A stretch of 64,000 nucleotides of DNA from Bacteroidaceae bacterium (GTDB lineage: Bacteria; Bacteroidota; Bacteroidia; Bacteroidales; Bacteroidaceae), in assembly GCA_017524545.1 (NCBI GenBank), contig JAFXVN010000074.1:43588-107587 (forward strand), read 5' to 3'. The translations under genes were made by a program, and so were the position numbers. Of this stretch, positions 24,657 through 33,480 are shown one piece after another. Numbering within the stretch: the first letter of the stretch is position 1; each line of letters begins with the position of its first letter. The notes beneath the pieces are model-generated. The model was not told the origin of the DNA and made no database searches. It was given only the letters and a program-made list of their open reading frames with translations.

Positions 24657-26390
24657 TTATTGTTGTCTATAATTCTCCAACTGCTCCGCATTCATTCTGC
24701 CGACCAGTGAAGCGTGCTTCTCCACTTCTGCCTCGGCGAGGTTGACATAGACCTGAAGGCTCTTGCCGAAGAGTTCGGGAGCTTTCGATGCGTTCTGCAG
24801 CAGGAGAAGGCACATGATGACATCGGCAGCCATCTCGTAGAGGTGACGGGCGCAGAGGTCGAGCAACTCCTGGTTCTCCGCTCCCTTCACAGCAGCGGTG
24901 CATGCATTGAACTTCTCGGCCATACGGCATATCCTCTCTAACTCTCCCTTAAAAGGCGAGAACGGATTGTCTCCCTCTCCCTCGGAGAGGGCAGGGGTGA
25001 GGCTTTCGATAACCTGGCTGTAGAAGCCGTTGGTGACGTAGCGGATGGCAGCTACCGTCTGGAGCTGTGTGGTGCCTTCGTAGATAGAGGTGATGCGGGC
25101 GTCGCGATAGATGCGCTGGCAGGCATATTCGAGCATGAAGCCGCTACCGCCGTGCACCTGAATACAGTCGTAGCCGTTCTGGTTGGCATACTCAGAGTTC
25201 ATGCCCTTTGCCAGAGGCGTAAAGGCATCAGCAAGGCGGCTGTACTGCTTCAGCTCGGCACGCTCTTCCGGTTCCAGCTTGCGGTCGCGGGCAATGTCTT
25301 CCAGTGCCTTGTAGATATCGACGTAGCGGGCAGTCTGGTAGAGTAGGGCGCGGCCTGCATCGAGGCGGGCTTTGATGTTGCTAATCATCTCAGCCACAGC
25401 AGGGAACTCGATGATGGCTTTGCCGAACTGCTTGCGGTCGCGGGCGTAGGCAATGGCTTCGTTATAGGCAGCCTGCGAGAGACCGACGCTTTGCGCGGCA
25501 ATGCCGAGGCGAGCGCCGTTCATCAGGGACATTACATATTTAATAAGTCCCATCTTGCGGTCGCCGCACAGCTCGCACTTGGCGTTCTTATAGACAAGCT
25601 CACAGGTTGGCGAGCCGTGGATGCCGAGCTTGTTCTCGATGCGGCGCACGTCAACGCCGCCGTCGCGCTTGTCGTAGATGAACATCGAGAGGCCGCGACC
25701 GTCGCGCGTGCCAGCTTCTGAGCGGGCAAGCACCAGATGGATGTCGCTGTCGCCATTGGTGATGAAGCGCTTGGCTCCGTTCAGCCGCCAGCAGTTGTTC
25801 TCCTCGTCGAAGGTAGCTTTGAGCATGACGCTCTGCAGGTCGCTGCCGGCATCGGGTTCTGTCAGGTCCATCGACATCGTCTCGCCCTTGCAGACGCGCG
25901 GGATGTACTTCTGCCGCTGCTCCTCGTTGCCGAAGCAGTAGAGCGTCTCGATGCAGTCCTGCAGGCTCCAGATGTTCTCGAAGCCCGCGTCGCCGGTCGA
26001 GACAATCTCGTTGGCTGCCGTATAGACCGTAACGGGCAGATTGAGACCGCCGTAGCGGCGAGGCATCGTCATACCGTTCATGCCAGCCTGAGTCATAGCT
26101 TCAAGGTTCTCGTAGGTCTTCGAAGCGTAGCGCACTCTGCCGTTTTCGTGATGAGGCCCTTCGGCATCGACAGTCTCCGCATTGGGTGCAATCACATTCG
26201 CCGTGATGTCGCCCACGATGTCCAGCACTTTGTCGTAAGTGTCCATAGCGTCCGCGAAGTCCTGCGGTGCCTCGTCGTACTGGTCCTTGTCAGCAAAAGC
26301 ACGTTCTTTCAATTCCACGATGCGAGGCATCAATGGACTATTGTTCAGTTCAAACTGAATCTCTTTTATGTCGTTATAATAATTAGCCAT
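24657..26390 (-). CDS. Acyl-CoA dehydrogenase
   Basis: A 577-residue FAD-dependent acyl-CoA dehydrogenase that would pass electrons to the EtfAB pair encoded just upstream. Motifs: MSMDLTEPDAGSDLQSVMLKA (FAD and substrate), RLNGAKRFITNGDSDIHL, RRIENKLGIHGSPTCEL, AYARDRKQFGKAI and VHGGSGFMLEYACQRIYRDARITSIYEGT, where the catalytic glutamate is expected. The length and long C-terminal extension fit the AcdA/long-form group found next to etfBA in Bacteroidetes. A palindromic element (24932-25004) encodes residues about 463-486 (ESLTPALSEGEGD...). It follows etfA by 4 bases. Confidence 0.94.
   Translation of the reverse strand: MANYYNDIKEIQFELNNSPLMPRIVELKERAFADKDQYDEAPQDFADAMDTYDKVLDIVGDITANVIAPNAETVDAEGPHHENGRVRYASKTYENLEAMTQAGMNGMTMPRRYGGLNLPVTVYTAANEIVSTGDAGFENIWSLQDCIETLYCFGNEEQRQKYIPRVCKGETMSMDLTEPDAGSDLQSVMLKATFDEENNCWRLNGAKRFITNGDSDIHLVLARSEAGTRDGRGLSMFIYDKRDGGVDVRRIENKLGIHGSPTCELVYKNAKCELCGDRKMGLIKYVMSLMNGARLGIAAQSVGLSQAAYNEAIAYARDRKQFGKAIIEFPAVAEMISNIKARLDAGRALLYQTARYVDIYKALEDIARDRKLEPEERAELKQYSRLADAFTPLAKGMNSEYANQNGYDCIQVHGGSGFMLEYACQRIYRDARITSIYEGTTQLQTVAAIRYVTNGFYSQVIESLTPALSEGEGDNPFSPFKGELERICRMAEKFNACTAAVKGAENQELLDLCARHLYEMAADVIMCLLLLQNASKAPELFGKSLQVYVNLAEAEVEKHASLVGRMNAEQLENYRQQ
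24932..25004. repeat. Palindromic element inside the acyl-CoA dehydrogenase gene
   Basis: A hybrid: one half has CTCTCTAACTCTCCCTTAAAA, close to the GACCC-type element; the other has CCCTCTCCCTCGGAGAGGG and ends GAGGCT like the AGCCTC-type element. It is in frame. Confidence 0.8.
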
Positions 26391-26394
26391 TTTC

Positions 26395-27417
26395 TTACTT
26401 GCTATTCTGCTTATAATACTTAATCAACTTCGGTACCACCTCTTCCACTGTGCCGTTGATGACGTAGTCGGCAATGGTGTTGATGGGGGCGTTCTCGTCG
26501 CTGTTGATGGAGATGATGATGCCCGACTCCTTCATGCCTGCTACATGCTGGATGGCACCGCTGATGCCGCAGGCAATATAGACCTTCGGACGAACGGTGA
26601 CACCTGTCTGGCCAATCTGCAAGTCGTGGTCGGCAAAGCCTGCATCCACGGCAGCACGACTGGCACCAACCTCGGCATGAAGCACTTTCGCCAGCTCATA
26701 CAGTAGCTCGAAGTTCTCCTTCGAGCCCATCCCATAGCCGCCAGCCACGATGATGCTGGCACCCTTCAGGTTGTTCTTGGCTGCCTGCACATGACGGTCG
26801 AGCACCTTCGTGACATACTCCGTCTCGGGCACGAACTTCGCCACATCCTCGATGATGACCTCGCCTTTGTAGTTCGGGTCGAGCACCTCGGCCTTCATCA
26901 CACCACTACGCACCGTTGCCATCTGCGGACGATTCTCGGGGTTGACAATCGTCGCTACGATGTTGCCGCCGAAGGCAGGGCGAATCTGATAGAGCAGGTT
27001 CTCGTAGGTCTTGCCCGTCTTCTTGTCCTCGTGGGGACCAATCTCCAGGCTCGTGCAGTCGGCAGTCAGTCCGCTGTGCAGGGCAGAAGAGACGCGAGGG
27101 CCGAGGTCGCGACCAACGACATCTGCACCCATCAGACAAATCTGGGGCTTTTCCTGCTTAAAGAGGTTGACGAGCACAGCCGTATGGGGCTTGCTTGTGT
27201 AGGGAGCAAGGCCTGGAGCATCGAAGATATGAAGCTTATCCACACCGTATGGGAGAATCTGGGTCTCCACCTTTCCTGTAATGCCGCTGCCAGCAGCCAC
27301 TGCCTCGAGCTGTACGCCCAAAGTGTTCGCCAGCTTGCGACCCTTCGTCAGAAGTTCCTGGCTTACCTCGGCAACCTTTGTGCCTTCAAGCTCGCAATAT
27401 ACATATACACTATTCAT
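26395..27417 (-). CDS. etfA: Electron transfer flavoprotein subunit alpha
   Basis: A 340-residue FAD-binding subunit of the electron transfer flavoprotein. The N-terminal adenine-nucleotide-like domain starts MNSVYVYCELEGTKVAEVSQELL. The C-terminal FAD domain has AGGYGMGSKENFELL, VGASRAAVDAGFADHDLQIGQTG, YIACGISGAIQH and SINSDENAPINTIADY, the complete ETF-alpha signature. It is 6 bases after etfB and 4 before the dehydrogenase gene, the standard Bacteroidetes operon. Confidence 0.96.
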   Translation of the reverse strand: MNSVYVYCELEGTKVAEVSQELLTKGRKLANTLGVQLEAVAAGSGITGKVETQILPYGVDKLHIFDAPGLAPYTSKPHTAVLVNLFKQEKPQICLMGADVVGRDLGPRVSSALHSGLTADCTSLEIGPHEDKKTGKTYENLLYQIRPAFGGNIVATIVNPENRPQMATVRSGVMKAEVLDPNYKGEVIIEDVAKFVPETEYVTKVLDRHVQAAKNNLKGASIIVAGGYGMGSKENFELLYELAKVLHAEVGASRAAVDAGFADHDLQIGQTGVTVRPKVYIACGISGAIQHVAGMKESGIIISINSDENAPINTIADYVINGTVEEVVPKLIKYYKQNSK

Positions 27418-27423
27418 AGGGCG

Positions 27424-28371
27424 TTATCCGATTGTATGGCTTGCGAGGAGTTCCTGAACGAGACCGTTCACATCCTCGTCGCTGCCGGTTAATACTTTAC
27501 TTTCCTTTGCCTTGAAGACGATGTTCTCCACGTTCTTCACCTTGGTTGGCGAGCCAGCCAAGCCGCATTGCTGCAAGTCGGCATTCACGTCGGCACAGGT
27601 CAGCTGACCCAGCTTCAGGTAAGGCTTCTTCTCATACTCGCTGGCGTATGGCAGGTCGCCGAAGCCAGTGCCCTGCGGCAGCTCCATAGGAGCGAGGCAA
27701 CGCTTGAACTTCATCACCCGCTTCACATTGCGGGGACGGCAAGGAGCCGCGCTTCCGTTGACGGTCAAGACGCAAGGCAGAGGACTCTCCACCGTCTCCA
27801 CGCCACCGTCAATGTGACGCTTGACAACGAGCCTCCCCCGTCCCCTCCCAAGGAGGGGTGAACAATCAGTCTTGTCTCCCTCTCCTTTGGAGAGGGTTGG
27901 GGTGAGGCTTTTTATCTCTTCTACGTATGTTATCTGATTCAGCCCCAGCTTCTCAGCCACTTGCGGGCCGACTTGGGCCGTGTCGCCATCGATGGCCTGA
28001 CGACCGCCGATGATGAGGTCAACATCGGGGCAGACATGCTTGATGGCAGTGGCGAGGGCATAGCTGGTAGCCAGGGTGTCGGCACCTGCAAAGGCGCGGT
28101 CGGTAAGCAGATAGCCGCCGTCGGCACCGCGATACATTGCTTCACGAATCACTTCGGCAGCGCGGCCGGGACCCATCGTGATGACGGTGACGGTCGTGCC
28201 GGGGAATTGGTCTTTCAGTCTCAGGGCCTGCTCCAGGGCATTCAAGTCCTCTGGATTGAAGATGGCAGGCAGGGCGCTGCGGTTCACGGTGCCTTCCGGT
28301 GTCATGGCATCGGGACCGACATTGCGCGTGTCAGGTACTTGTTTTGCAAGTACAACAATCTTTAATGTCAT
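27424..28371 (-). CDS. etfB: Electron transfer flavoprotein subunit beta
   Basis: A 315-residue ETF-beta. Expected motifs: KQVPDTRNVG, NPEDLNALEQALRLKD, VTVITMGPGRAAEVIREAMYRGADGGYLLTDRAFAGADTLATSYAL-type residues (about 65-110), DLIIGGRQAIDGDTAQVGPQVAEKLG, and the C-terminal LAGSPTKVKN. It forms the heterodimer with EtfA. Residues about 155-180 (SLTPTLSKGEGDKT...LLGRGRGRL) are encoded by an 80-base palindromic element, which lengthens the protein beyond the usual ~290 residues. It is the first gene of the operon. Confidence 0.95.
   Translation of the reverse strand: MTLKIVVLAKQVPDTRNVGPDAMTPEGTVNRSALPAIFNPEDLNALEQALRLKDQFPGTTVTVITMGPGRAAEVIREAMYRGADGGYLLTDRAFAGADTLATSYALATAIKHVCPDVDLIIGGRQAIDGDTAQVGPQVAEKLGLNQITYVEEIKSLTPTLSKGEGDKTDCSPLLGRGRGRLVVKRHIDGGVETVESPLPCVLTVNGSAAPCRPRNVKRVMKFKRCLAPMELPQGTGFGDLPYASEYEKKPYLKLGQLTCADVNADLQQCGLAGSPTKVKNVENIVFKAKESKVLTGSDEDVNGLVQELLASHTIG
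27830..27909. repeat. 80-base two-hairpin palindromic element inside etfB
   Basis: Ends AGCCTC (27830-27835) and GAGGCT (27904-27909). Hairpins CCCCTCCCAAGGAGGGG and CCCTCTCCTTTGGAGAGGG. Same length and layout as the element at 37081-37160. Confidence 0.88.
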
Positions 28372-28416
28372 ATTGTCTTATTAGGTTTGCTTTTGCACAC
28401 TTTTGCAAAATTTGTG

Positions 28417-28447
28417 CAAAGGTACGACATTTAATTCAAACTACAAA
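28417..28447 (-). promoter_or_regulatory. Promoter of the etfBA-acyl-CoA dehydrogenase operon
   Basis: On the minus strand TTTG (28447-28444), 19-base spacer, TACCTTTG (28424-28417), 45 bases before the etfB start. Confidence 0.75.
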
Positions 28448-28461
28448 ATTTGGCGGCGGAT

Positions 28462-31400
28462 TTATCTCAAAACCTTCTTCTTTCCAATGAGGTTGACACC
28501 TTTTTGCATCCTCTGAAGGCGCTGACCTGCAAGGTTAAAACATCTACTATTTGACAATTTACTATTTACTGTTTCTTCGTCATTTTGAGCCTTGAATCTT
28601 GAATCTTGAATTGATTTAATCCCTGTCTTTTGGGGGTCGCCCAGATAGGTCAGGCGAAAGTGGTCGAAGCAGGTCCAGTCCTTGCCGGTCGAGGTGGCGG
28701 AGCGCACTCCAATGCGAAGGGTGCCGTCGGAAACGGTTGCCGCCACACTGTTGTCTGCGTAGTCGCCCTGCGTGAATGCCTGGCAGGCTGCGAACTGGCT
28801 GTTGGCGGGCTTGGCATATCCGCCTGTGCCGATGCGCATGAGCTGAACCGTCTCTTCCCCTGCATAGAGGAGGGCATTGCGAACCGTGTTGGTGCCGCTG
28901 TAGTCGCCTGTATAGAATCCCTGACATGTCAGCACATAGTCGCCACCAGGCAGGTTCGTCAGTTCCTGATAGACATCGAAGGTTGTAGCCCGCTGCTCTG
29001 CACAGAAGTTGCTGTAGTCGGCAGGTGAGTCCGAGTCGGCGGCACCGATGGTGGGATTGCCCCGCCAGGCACTGTTGCGTGTGTCGTTACGTCCGAAATC
29101 GGCACCGCTGATAAGGAATGTGGCATCCTGTGGAGCCTCCTCCGTCGCACCCAGGAGTATGGTATAGCGGTCCTGCAGGGTGACGAGTTGCCAGGCGGCG
29201 CGCTCGTCGGTACGGGATGAGACGGTTTCGACACCCCCTCCTGTCTCCGTTGCTGCCAGATACTTGCTTCCGCTGCCGATGGCATAGACGTAGCGTTCTG
29301 TATCGTCGGTGGAGAGACGCGAGAACGTCCATACGGAGGGCGAATAGTCCATGTAGAGGTTCTCGTTCAGGCTGCCCGAAGTGCCGTTCACTATGCCCGT
29401 GGCTATGGTGTAGCCCGAACCGCTCTTGGTGAGTGTGAGGTCGAGACCCACGTCGTTCATGGCGGCATGTGTGCCCCAGTCGCCTCCTGCACAGAGCCAT
29501 GAGCCTGAGGCTACGTTGTAGAGATAGAAGGTGCCTGCACCAACGGGATTTCCCTTCATGGTGGCGGGGGTGAAGCTGTCGGCCTCGACGGTCAGCAGAA
29601 GTCGCCCGTCGTCCAGGGTGAGGGCGTGCTTGCCTCCAAAGACACCTTCGATGATGATGTTGCCGATGCTGCCCTTGATGCTCTCTATGCTGCCGAGCAC
29701 GTAGGTGCCGCTCTCGACGAGTCCTTTGGTGCTGCGTATCTCGAAGACGGGATTCAGGTACTTTGGTCCGTTCTTCCATGTCTTCTTCTCGATACTCAAA
29801 GCGCGGACGTGCATCTGGTCGGACACGTCCTGGTCGTTGATGTCGAAGACCACACGTGCTCCGATGCCGAGTGCGAGGCTGTCTATTTGGATGCTGCCGA
29901 TGGTGCCTTTTCCACCGATTTGTAGTGTGGCATTGTACTCCATGCGAAGGCTTCTGTGGAAGGTGCCGCTGCTGACGAGTGTCGTGTGACGGTTCATCCA
30001 TACGTCGGAGCCTTCCATGGTGCCGTCGAACTGCAGGGTGCCGTTCCATACTTCCGTCCGGCCTGTGTAGGTCTGTGTGACAGAAGGCAGGACGAGTGTG
30101 CCTTCGCCCTGTTTCACCAGTCGCGTCGAACCCGTGAAGGCTCCGCCCGTGAGCGTGTGCGTGTATGTGGTGGTCTGGATGGTTGTGTTGCTGCCCGTCC
30201 CCTGCGTCCACGACGGCGTGTTGACGGTGAGGATGTGCGGCGAGGCTCCCTCTTCGACGGTGAAGGTCGCGTCCTTCTGCTCTGCAATCAAAAGGTGGTC
30301 GCCACTTCCTATCGTCGAGCCCTCGGCAATCAGGGTGCGTCCGTTCTGGGTCAAAGGAGGCGGTGCCACCGTGATGCCCTCCAATTGGCCGAGGAAGTAG
30401 CTGACGTGTGGGGGCTGGTTGTAGCCGCACATCTGCCAGCACATGGCATTGCGGTAGTCATGGTCGTGCCAGAGTGTGTAGTTGCGCCATTTTGTGGCTT
30501 CGGTTGTGGTGTATATGCGGAGCTTGTGGCTGCTGGTGCGCAGGATGAGTTCCTCGCGCCAGTCGCCAAGAATGTCGCCCTGGAAGTTTGGTGAGCCTTT
30601 TGTGGAATTGCATGTCCACACGGTGTTGCCGAAGGCCCAATAGTTGCTGCTCCAGTTCGAGCCAAGCTTCACGACATGAGGGTTCAGGCCGTGGTCGTAG
30701 CCGTCTTCGCTCATCTGGCCGTAGTTGAATGTCTCTTCCTGCAGGTCGCCGTCCCAGTAGATGCGGAAGTTTTGCATGATTGTGCCGTCGGAGGCCATTG
30801 CTGTCTGTCCGTTGACCGAGGAAATGTATCCATCGGTGCGAGCCGACGACATCAGGCATCCCGGGTAGGTGTTCGAGAAATTGCCTGCTATGCAACGTCC
30901 GTCGTCCCTGTCGGCCGAGCAGCTGAAGTAGGTTTCGGCTGTGGTGGCATTGCGAAGCATCGAGCCGGGCTTATCCTCGTGGCACGTGAACGTCTCCTCT
31001 CCCCAGCGGAACGGGTCGAGGTCGGAGGTGTGCTGCGCGTCGCCATGTCCGCGTCCGGTGGTGCTGAGACCCTTGCCGTTGTCGTCGATGACCATCGAGC
31101 CATAGACTATCTCGTCGCGCCCATCCATATCCACGTCGTTGATGCTGAAATTGTGGAAGCCTTGCCCGAACCAGGGACTTCCGCTTGACTCCTCTTTCCA
31201 AAACCAGCGTTGCGTCAGCTTGTGTGTCGTGGGGTTGACGTCGAAGGCTTTCATGTAGATGTGGGTGTAGATGCCTCGGCAGATGAGGATGCTCGGATGC
31301 TTGCCATCAAGATATGGTGCGCCGAAGAAATGCTTGTTGGCTCGGTGGCCGTAGTTGTCGCCCCAAGAGCCATTAGTGGTGTTTTTTATAAGCCCCTGCA

Positions 31401-32286
31401 GGGAGCGAGGCAAGGGATAGCTCATCTTCTGGTAGATGTTGCCTGTGGCTCCTTCTATATATAAAAGGTATTCCGTGCCTTGTGTCTCGTAGGCATTGTT
31501 GGCTTCGCGCCAGGCAATGGAGCTTCTGTAGTTTGCTGTTTTGGAACCTATCACCGTCTCCGTTCCGTCGGCTGCATGGATAGTCAGGCCGTCGTTGGCA
31601 CGCATCAGGACTTCTGCCTTTCCGTCCTCATCCCAGTCGAAGGCCACGGCATTACTCTCCATCTGATTGGGGCTGAACATGTTGGGCCCGATGTCAATCC
31701 ACCACAGCAGGGTGCCGTCCTGCTCGATGATGTCTATGCGGGTGTAGTCTTTCTGGCCGACATCCCAGATGCTTGCCTGGTCGGTCACGTTGATGCGTCG
31801 CACGATGAGTTCCATCTCTCCGTCTCCATCCAGGTCGGCCACGCTGATATCGTTGGGCTGATATTGCGAGGTGATGTCTGTGCCATCCTTCCCGATGACG
31901 GAAGGAAGCGTGATTTCCAGGTAGTTTTGTTTCCATACGCTGACAGCCTCGCAAGCATCACCCTCTACGCCGCGCACCACAGGCCGCACGGTGTAAGTGG
32001 AGGTGACGGTGCCGGTTTTGTCGGTGTAGTTCGATACTTCGAGCGGTTCTGTATTCAGCAGCGTGCCGTCGCGATAGACGTTGTACGCGACATCATAGTA
32101 TTCCTCGGCGGTAATGCGCCAGCTGAGGAAGATGCCGCCTGTCTTCTTCACAGCCACAAGTCCGCGACCGAGGACATCTGTCTTTCGCTGTGCGGAAACA
32201 GGAAGAGAGGTTACAACTAATGCATTCAAGATGCCACAGAGACAGCACAAAACGGTATGGCCGTAACGATTAAGGAAATGTTTCAT
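28462..32286 (-). CDS. Rhamnogalacturonan-lyase-like (PL11-type) secreted protein
   Basis: A 1274-residue exported protein. The N-terminus is a signal peptide ending near TSLPVSAQ. About residues 35-660 form a PL11-like beta-propeller: GRGLVAVKKTGGIFLSWR, FG-GAP-type calcium loops such as VADLDGDGEMEL, FDWDEDGKAEVLMRANDG and VDMDGRDEIVYGSM, then ADRDDGRCIAGNF and GDILGDWREELILR. PL11 enzymes cut rhamnogalacturonan I in pectin. A beta-strand repeat region (about 690-860) and C-terminal modules (LPGGDYVLTCQGFYTGDYSG) follow, ending in a sorting-like tail (FNLAGQRLQ...NLIGKKKVLR). The linker before the tail comes from heptamer repeats. It starts 19 bases after the fucose-isomerase-like gene, with which it forms an operon. 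Confidence 0.85.
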   Translation of the reverse strand: MKHFLNRYGHTVLCCLCGILNALVVTSLPVSAQRKTDVLGRGLVAVKKTGGIFLSWRITAEEYYDVAYNVYRDGTLLNTEPLEVSNYTDKTGTVTSTYTVRPVVRGVEGDACEAVSVWKQNYLEITLPSVIGKDGTDITSQYQPNDISVADLDGDGEMELIVRRINVTDQASIWDVGQKDYTRIDIIEQDGTLLWWIDIGPNMFSPNQMESNAVAFDWDEDGKAEVLMRANDGLTIHAADGTETVIGSKTANYRSSIAWREANNAYETQGTEYLLYIEGATGNIYQKMSYPLPRSLQGLIKNTTNGSWGDNYGHRANKHFFGAPYLDGKHPSILICRGIYTHIYMKAFDVNPTTHKLTQRWFWKEESSGSPWFGQGFHNFSINDVDMDGRDEIVYGSMVIDDNGKGLSTTGRGHGDAQHTSDLDPFRWGEETFTCHEDKPGSMLRNATTAETYFSCSADRDDGRCIAGNFSNTYPGCLMSSARTDGYISSVNGQTAMASDGTIMQNFRIYWDGDLQEETFNYGQMSEDGYDHGLNPHVVKLGSNWSSNYWAFGNTVWTCNSTKGSPNFQGDILGDWREELILRTSSHKLRIYTTTEATKWRNYTLWHDHDYRNAMCWQMCGYNQPPHVSYFLGQLEGITVAPPPLTQNGRTLIAEGSTIGSGDHLLIAEQKDATFTVEEGASPHILTVNTPSWTQGTGSNTTIQTTTYTHTLTGGAFTGSTRLVKQGEGTLVLPSVTQTYTGRTEVWNGTLQFDGTMEGSDVWMNRHTTLVSSGTFHRSLRMEYNATLQIGGKGTIGSIQIDSLALGIGARVVFDINDQDVSDQMHVRALSIEKKTWKNGPKYLNPVFEIRSTKGLVESGTYVLGSIESIKGSIGNIIIEGVFGGKHALTLDDGRLLLTVEADSFTPATMKGNPVGAGTFYLYNVASGSWLCAGGDWGTHAAMNDVGLDLTLTKSGSGYTIATGIVNGTSGSLNENLYMDYSPSVWTFSRLSTDDTERYVYAIGSGSKYLAATETGGGVETVSSRTDERAAWQLVTLQDRYTILLGATEEAPQDATFLISGADFGRNDTRNSAWRGNPTIGAADSDSPADYSNFCAEQRATTFDVYQELTNLPGGDYVLTCQGFYTGDYSGTNTVRNALLYAGEETVQLMRIGTGGYAKPANSQFAACQAFTQGDYADNSVAATVSDGTLRIGVRSATSTGKDWTCFDHFRLTYLGDPQKTGIKSIQDSRFKAQNDEETVNSKLSNSRCFNLAGQRLQRMQKGVNLIGKKKVLR
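28549..28617. repeat. AT-rich heptamer repeats inside the 3' end of the PL11-like gene
   Basis: Units such as TTTACTA and ATCTTGA recur in tandem and encode the linker SIQDSRFKAQNDEETVNSKL just before the C-terminal tail. Confidence 0.6.
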
Positions 32287-32305
32287 AGTTATAGTTTTTC
32301 TAACG

Positions 32306-33430
32306 TTATTTCAATAGTTCTTTCAGTAATGAACCGATATGTCCGGGAATGACGATGTGGTGATTCCCAATCGGGTCGGTCAGGAAATAGGAGGCTTGGC
32401 AGGGGTCTGAGAGCTGGATGACCTGTTGCGTGCGGCAGAGGTCGGGTTCCGCCGTGTTCCTCACCAGCGTTCCTTCGGCCACGAAGCTCCGCCCCAGATC
32501 GCCCGAAACCTTGAACAGCGTGACGGCTCCCTCCTTCATGTATCCACGAACACCCACACCGATACCTGACTCGAAATGCGTGTCCAGTTCGTAGCGTTCC
32601 ACCATATCCAGCGGGATGGTGCAATGGGCAAAGAGCAGTTCGCCCGTATCGGGATTGATGCGTGCCGGATTAGCTTGGAAGCCCGAGACACCTGTCAGCG
32701 AGCGGGCTATCATCATCGACAGCATAGCCGGCACATCGCCCTCGCAGCCTGCCACATAGCCCTCGCTGTTCAGCTTCGCCAATGCCAGACAGCCCGTGCT
32801 TTTCAAGGCCGTCAGCAGGTCGAAGCAGCGCAAAGTGAAACCGTTCAATTGGTGCGTGCAGATAATCTTCTTCAGTCCTTCGTAAATGGTGCAGTCATCA
32901 ATAGCATCAAGCAATTCCTGCATGGAGATGTCCACGAGCTCTATGCCAAGGCGCTCTCTTACGATACCGTAGTCTGCGCCACTGGAAATGAGCCAATCCG
33001 AGGGTTTGCCGATGACACCAAGCTTGCAACCGTTCAGCTGCCGACGGGCTTCTTCCACACGTTTCAGCGTCAGAATGCGTTGGCTGATATATTCTCTGCT
33101 GCCGTGCAGTATTTCTCCCTGAATCCCCTTCCTGCGCAGATACGACAGGATTTCCATCGATGCCGCCAGCGAATTGCTTTTGCCGGAAGTGAGGAGGTAG
33201 AACGGCTGGCGCGATTTCTCCATCAGCATGGGCAGCAGGCGCAGGAAGATTCCCTCTGTCCCGCCTGTCCGCACATAGATGAGCGAGAGCGGCTGGCTGC
33301 CATAGTCGGCATAGTCGCTTCCTCGAAAAAGAAAGTCAATGCCAAGACTTCCCAGAAATTCGCGTGTCACAGACTCCACAGCCCTTTCATCGTGGAGCTC
33401 TGAGGTTAAAGTATATATTGCAGTCTTCAT
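32306..33430 (-). CDS. L-fucose/L-arabinose isomerase-like protein
   Basis: A 374-residue cytoplasmic protein resembling the L-fucose isomerase C-terminal-domain group. Visible pieces: LIYVRTGGTEGIFLRLL, FYLLTSGKSNSLAASMEILSYLR, GVIGKPSDWLISSG, GCLALAKLNSEGYVAGCEGDVPAMLSMMIAR and FAHCTIPLDMV. The acidic LNSEG...CEGD residues may hold the metal site. It may process a deoxysugar from pectin, since it is co-transcribed with the PL11-like gene (19-base gap), but the substrate is not known. No good promoter box is visible upstream. Confidence 0.75.
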   Translation of the reverse strand: MKTAIYTLTSELHDERAVESVTREFLGSLGIDFLFRGSDYADYGSQPLSLIYVRTGGTEGIFLRLLPMLMEKSRQPFYLLTSGKSNSLAASMEILSYLRRKGIQGEILHGSREYISQRILTLKRVEEARRQLNGCKLGVIGKPSDWLISSGADYGIVRERLGIELVDISMQELLDAIDDCTIYEGLKKIICTHQLNGFTLRCFDLLTALKSTGCLALAKLNSEGYVAGCEGDVPAMLSMMIARSLTGVSGFQANPARINPDTGELLFAHCTIPLDMVERYELDTHFESGIGVGVRGYMKEGAVTLFKVSGDLGRSFVAEGTLVRNTAEPDLCRTQQVIQLSDPCQASYFLTDPIGNHHIVIPGHIGSLLKELLK

Positions 33431-33480
33431 AATTTATTTTCTTGCTTTGCGGTACTTCTGATTCGATGCGTTAGGAGTCC

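Noticed and set aside
29087-30442. 451-codon frame within the PL11-like gene
   Set aside because: Arg/His/Pro-rich translation in a shifted frame of the same strand, a typical out-of-frame artefact.
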